5,908 bases of DNA. It comes from Thermococcaceae archaeon (GTDB taxonomy: Archaea > Methanobacteriota_B > Thermococci > Thermococcales > Thermococcaceae). Shown piece after piece: positions 5,092 through 5,908 of the stretch (the stretch's first letter is position 1; every line of letters starts with the position of its first letter). The position numbers and the translations under genes are program-made. Under the pieces are notes generated by a model. That model was not told the origin of the DNA. It saw nothing but the letters and a program-made list of their open reading frames with translations, and searched no databases. The stretch is from the NCBI GenBank assembly GCA_026986455.1, contig JALSON010000004.1:1-5908 (forward strand), written 5' to 3'.

Positions 5092-5716
5092 CATCGACGG
5101 AACCCTCCTGACAGAGGAGCCCCTCATAATGCTTTTTCTGCCATGGGTCTACAATGAACTCTCAAAGAAACTTGGGATAAATAAAGAAGAGGCCCGCAAC
5201 AGGTTTATGGCCGAGATAATGGGGCGGAGGGAAACATACGACTGGCATGACTGGAATTTCTTTTTCAGTCTCTTTGGCGTGGGCCTCAGATATGAGGAGC
5301 TTTTGAGGGAGTATCCCCACAAAATCCACGTCTACCCTGATGTTCTGCCGAACCTCGAATGGCTGAGGGAGGAGGGCTACAAACTCGGGGTAGTCACCAG
5401 CGGGCCTTCATACCAGAGGCTCAAGCTCAGGGTGGCAAAGCTGGACAGGTACTTTGATGTTATCGTGACGAGGGACGACGTAAATGCGATAAAGCCCGAG
5501 CCGAAGATTTTTCTCTACGCCGTCGAGCGGCTGGGGGTGGAGCCTTCAGAGGCCATGATGATAGGTGATTCCCTTCAGCAGGATGTATACGGAGCAAAAA
5601 ATATCGGAATGACTGGAATATGGATAAACAGAAAAAATGAAAACGGCTACGGATTTGCGGATTTCGAAATCAGGACATTCCACGAACTGAGAAAGGTGCT
5701 GGAGGTGTTAAAATGA
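5072..5716 (+). CDS. HAD-superfamily hydrolase (subfamily IA phosphatase)
   Basis: This is a probable cytoplasmic phosphatase, Mg-dependent and acting through an aspartyl-phosphate. All four HAD motifs are intact in 214 residues: motif I D7-I-D9-G-T11 (nucleophile D7, acid/base D9), motif II T109-S110-G, motif III K141 in IKPEP, and motif IV G165-D166-S-L-Q-Q-D171. Residues about 14-85 form the helical cap inserted after motif I, typical of class C1 (subfamily IA). The cap contains a Trp/Phe-rich stretch, YDWHDWNFFF (56-65), that may shape the substrate pocket. IA members act on phosphoglycolate, sugar phosphates or nucleotides; the motifs do not decide which. Its place in the hps-phi operon suggests, without proof, a sugar phosphate. 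It overlaps the preceding gene by 20 bases and the following one by ATGA (5713-5716). Confidence 0.9.
   Translation: MKAVLFDIDGTLLTEEPLIMLFLPWVYNELSKKLGINKEEARNRFMAEIMGRRETYDWHDWNFFFSLFGVGLRYEELLREYPHKIHVYPDVLPNLEWLREEGYKLGVVTSGPSYQRLKLRVAKLDRYFDVIVTRDDVNAIKPEPKIFLYAVERLGVEPSEAMMIGDSLQQDVYGAKNIGMTGIWINRKNENGYGFADFEIRTFHELRKVLEVLK
5701..5707 (+). promoter_or_regulatory. Ribosome binding site of the 64-aa gene
   Basis: GGAGGTG lies 5 bases before ATG 5713, inside the end of the HAD gene. So strong a site supports the small gene as real. Confidence 0.75.
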
Positions 5717-5907
5717 AAAAGGAAATCTTCAGGAGGGAAGGTGTCTTTGTGGAGTATGAGGAGAAAAAGGTCGAGCTTGATGGGAGAAGCGATGAGCTCA
5801 TTCACAGGAAGGAAACTCCAACGAGGCTGTGGTGGGAGCTTAAGGAAGCTATAAAGGGAAAGAGGGTCAGGATAGTCGTTTATGAGCTTGGCGGGGGAGA
5901 AGAATGA
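5713..5907 (+). CDS. Small charged protein of unknown function (64 aa)
   Basis: I do not recognise the family. The 64 residues are strongly charged, alternating Glu/Lys/Arg, with no Cys, signal peptide or membrane segment. The pattern suggests a small alpha/beta fold: strand about 10-21 (GVFVEYEEKKVEL), a polar loop about 22-36 (RSDELIHRKETP), helix about 38-48 (RLWWELKEAIKG, with W40-W41) and strand about 50-58 (RVRIVVYEL), ending GGGEE. The evidence that it is expressed is the GGAGGTG site, the ATGA overlap with the HAD gene, and a stop that overlaps the next start. A role with the phosphatase or the FtsZ-like protein is only a guess from context. Confidence 0.75.
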   Translation: MKKEIFRREGVFVEYEEKKVELDGRSDELIHRKETPTRLWWELKEAIKGKRVRIVVYELGGGEE

Positions 5908-5908
5908 T
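5904..5908 (+). CDS. Probable start codon of the next operon gene (cut by window end)
   Basis: ATG 5904-5906 overlaps the TGA stop of the 64-residue gene as ATGA. It is preceded by GGGGGAG (5892-5898), a plausible ribosome site. Nothing of the product is visible beyond Met, so only the start is inferred. Confidence 0.35.

Noticed and set aside
1..5908. CRISPR arrays, insertion sequences, tRNA or rRNA genes
   Set aside because: No regularly spaced repeats, terminal inverted repeats with a transposase, or recognisable RNA gene was seen; almost all bases belong to tightly packed coding sequence.

Overview
The window comes from a hyperthermophilic euryarchaeon of the order Thermococcales (Thermococcus/Pyrococcus/Palaeococcus group). 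The signs are the end of a reverse gyrase gene followed by a TrmBL2-type regulator, a fused hexulose-phosphate synthase/phosphohexuloisomerase, archaeal TATA boxes (TTTATATA, TTTAAAA) about 25 bases before the inferred transcript starts, and GGAGGTG-type ribosome sites. From memory, the order reverse gyrase, trmBL2, (small genes), agmatinase-like gene, hps-phi matches T. kodakarensis TK0470, TK0471, TK0474 and TK0475. That parallel is recalled, not computed.

Layout. Positions 1-623 hold the C-terminal part of reverse gyrase on the + strand. A 240-base intergenic region (624-864) carries the promoter and possible operator repeats of trmBL2 (865-1659, +). Three genes on the minus strand follow tail-to-tail with trmBL2. 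In transcription order they are a divergent ureohydrolase (2942-2214), a zinc-ribbon UPF0148/autoantigen-p27-type protein (2212-1889) and a 71-residue winged-helix protein (1886-1671). They are packed with a 1-base gap or an overlap and share one promoter near 2977. A 140-base divergent promoter region (2943-3082) holds both TATA boxes and a 7-base-arm palindrome. The + strand then carries a tightly packed operon: hps-phi (3083-4303), a divergent FtsZ/tubulin-like protein (4312-5091), a HAD phosphatase (5072-5716), a 64-residue protein (5713-5907) and the probable start codon of another gene at 5904.

How the genes work together. Reverse gyrase and TrmBL2 both act on DNA topology and chromatin. 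HPS-PHI interconverts fructose 6-phosphate with ribulose 5-phosphate plus formaldehyde, which supplies pentoses in organisms lacking a classical pentose phosphate pathway. Three genes of unproven role follow it in a translationally coupled chain.

The most notable item is the protein at 4312-5091. It looks like a hypothetical protein, but it keeps the FtsZ T7-loop motif NxDxxD, the ungapped spacing through the core helix H7, and the C-terminal FtsZ domain pattern. It lacks the GGGTGTG nucleotide loop and the C-terminal tail. I infer a nucleotide-binding-defective FtsZ paralogue, possibly a filament cap or regulator.
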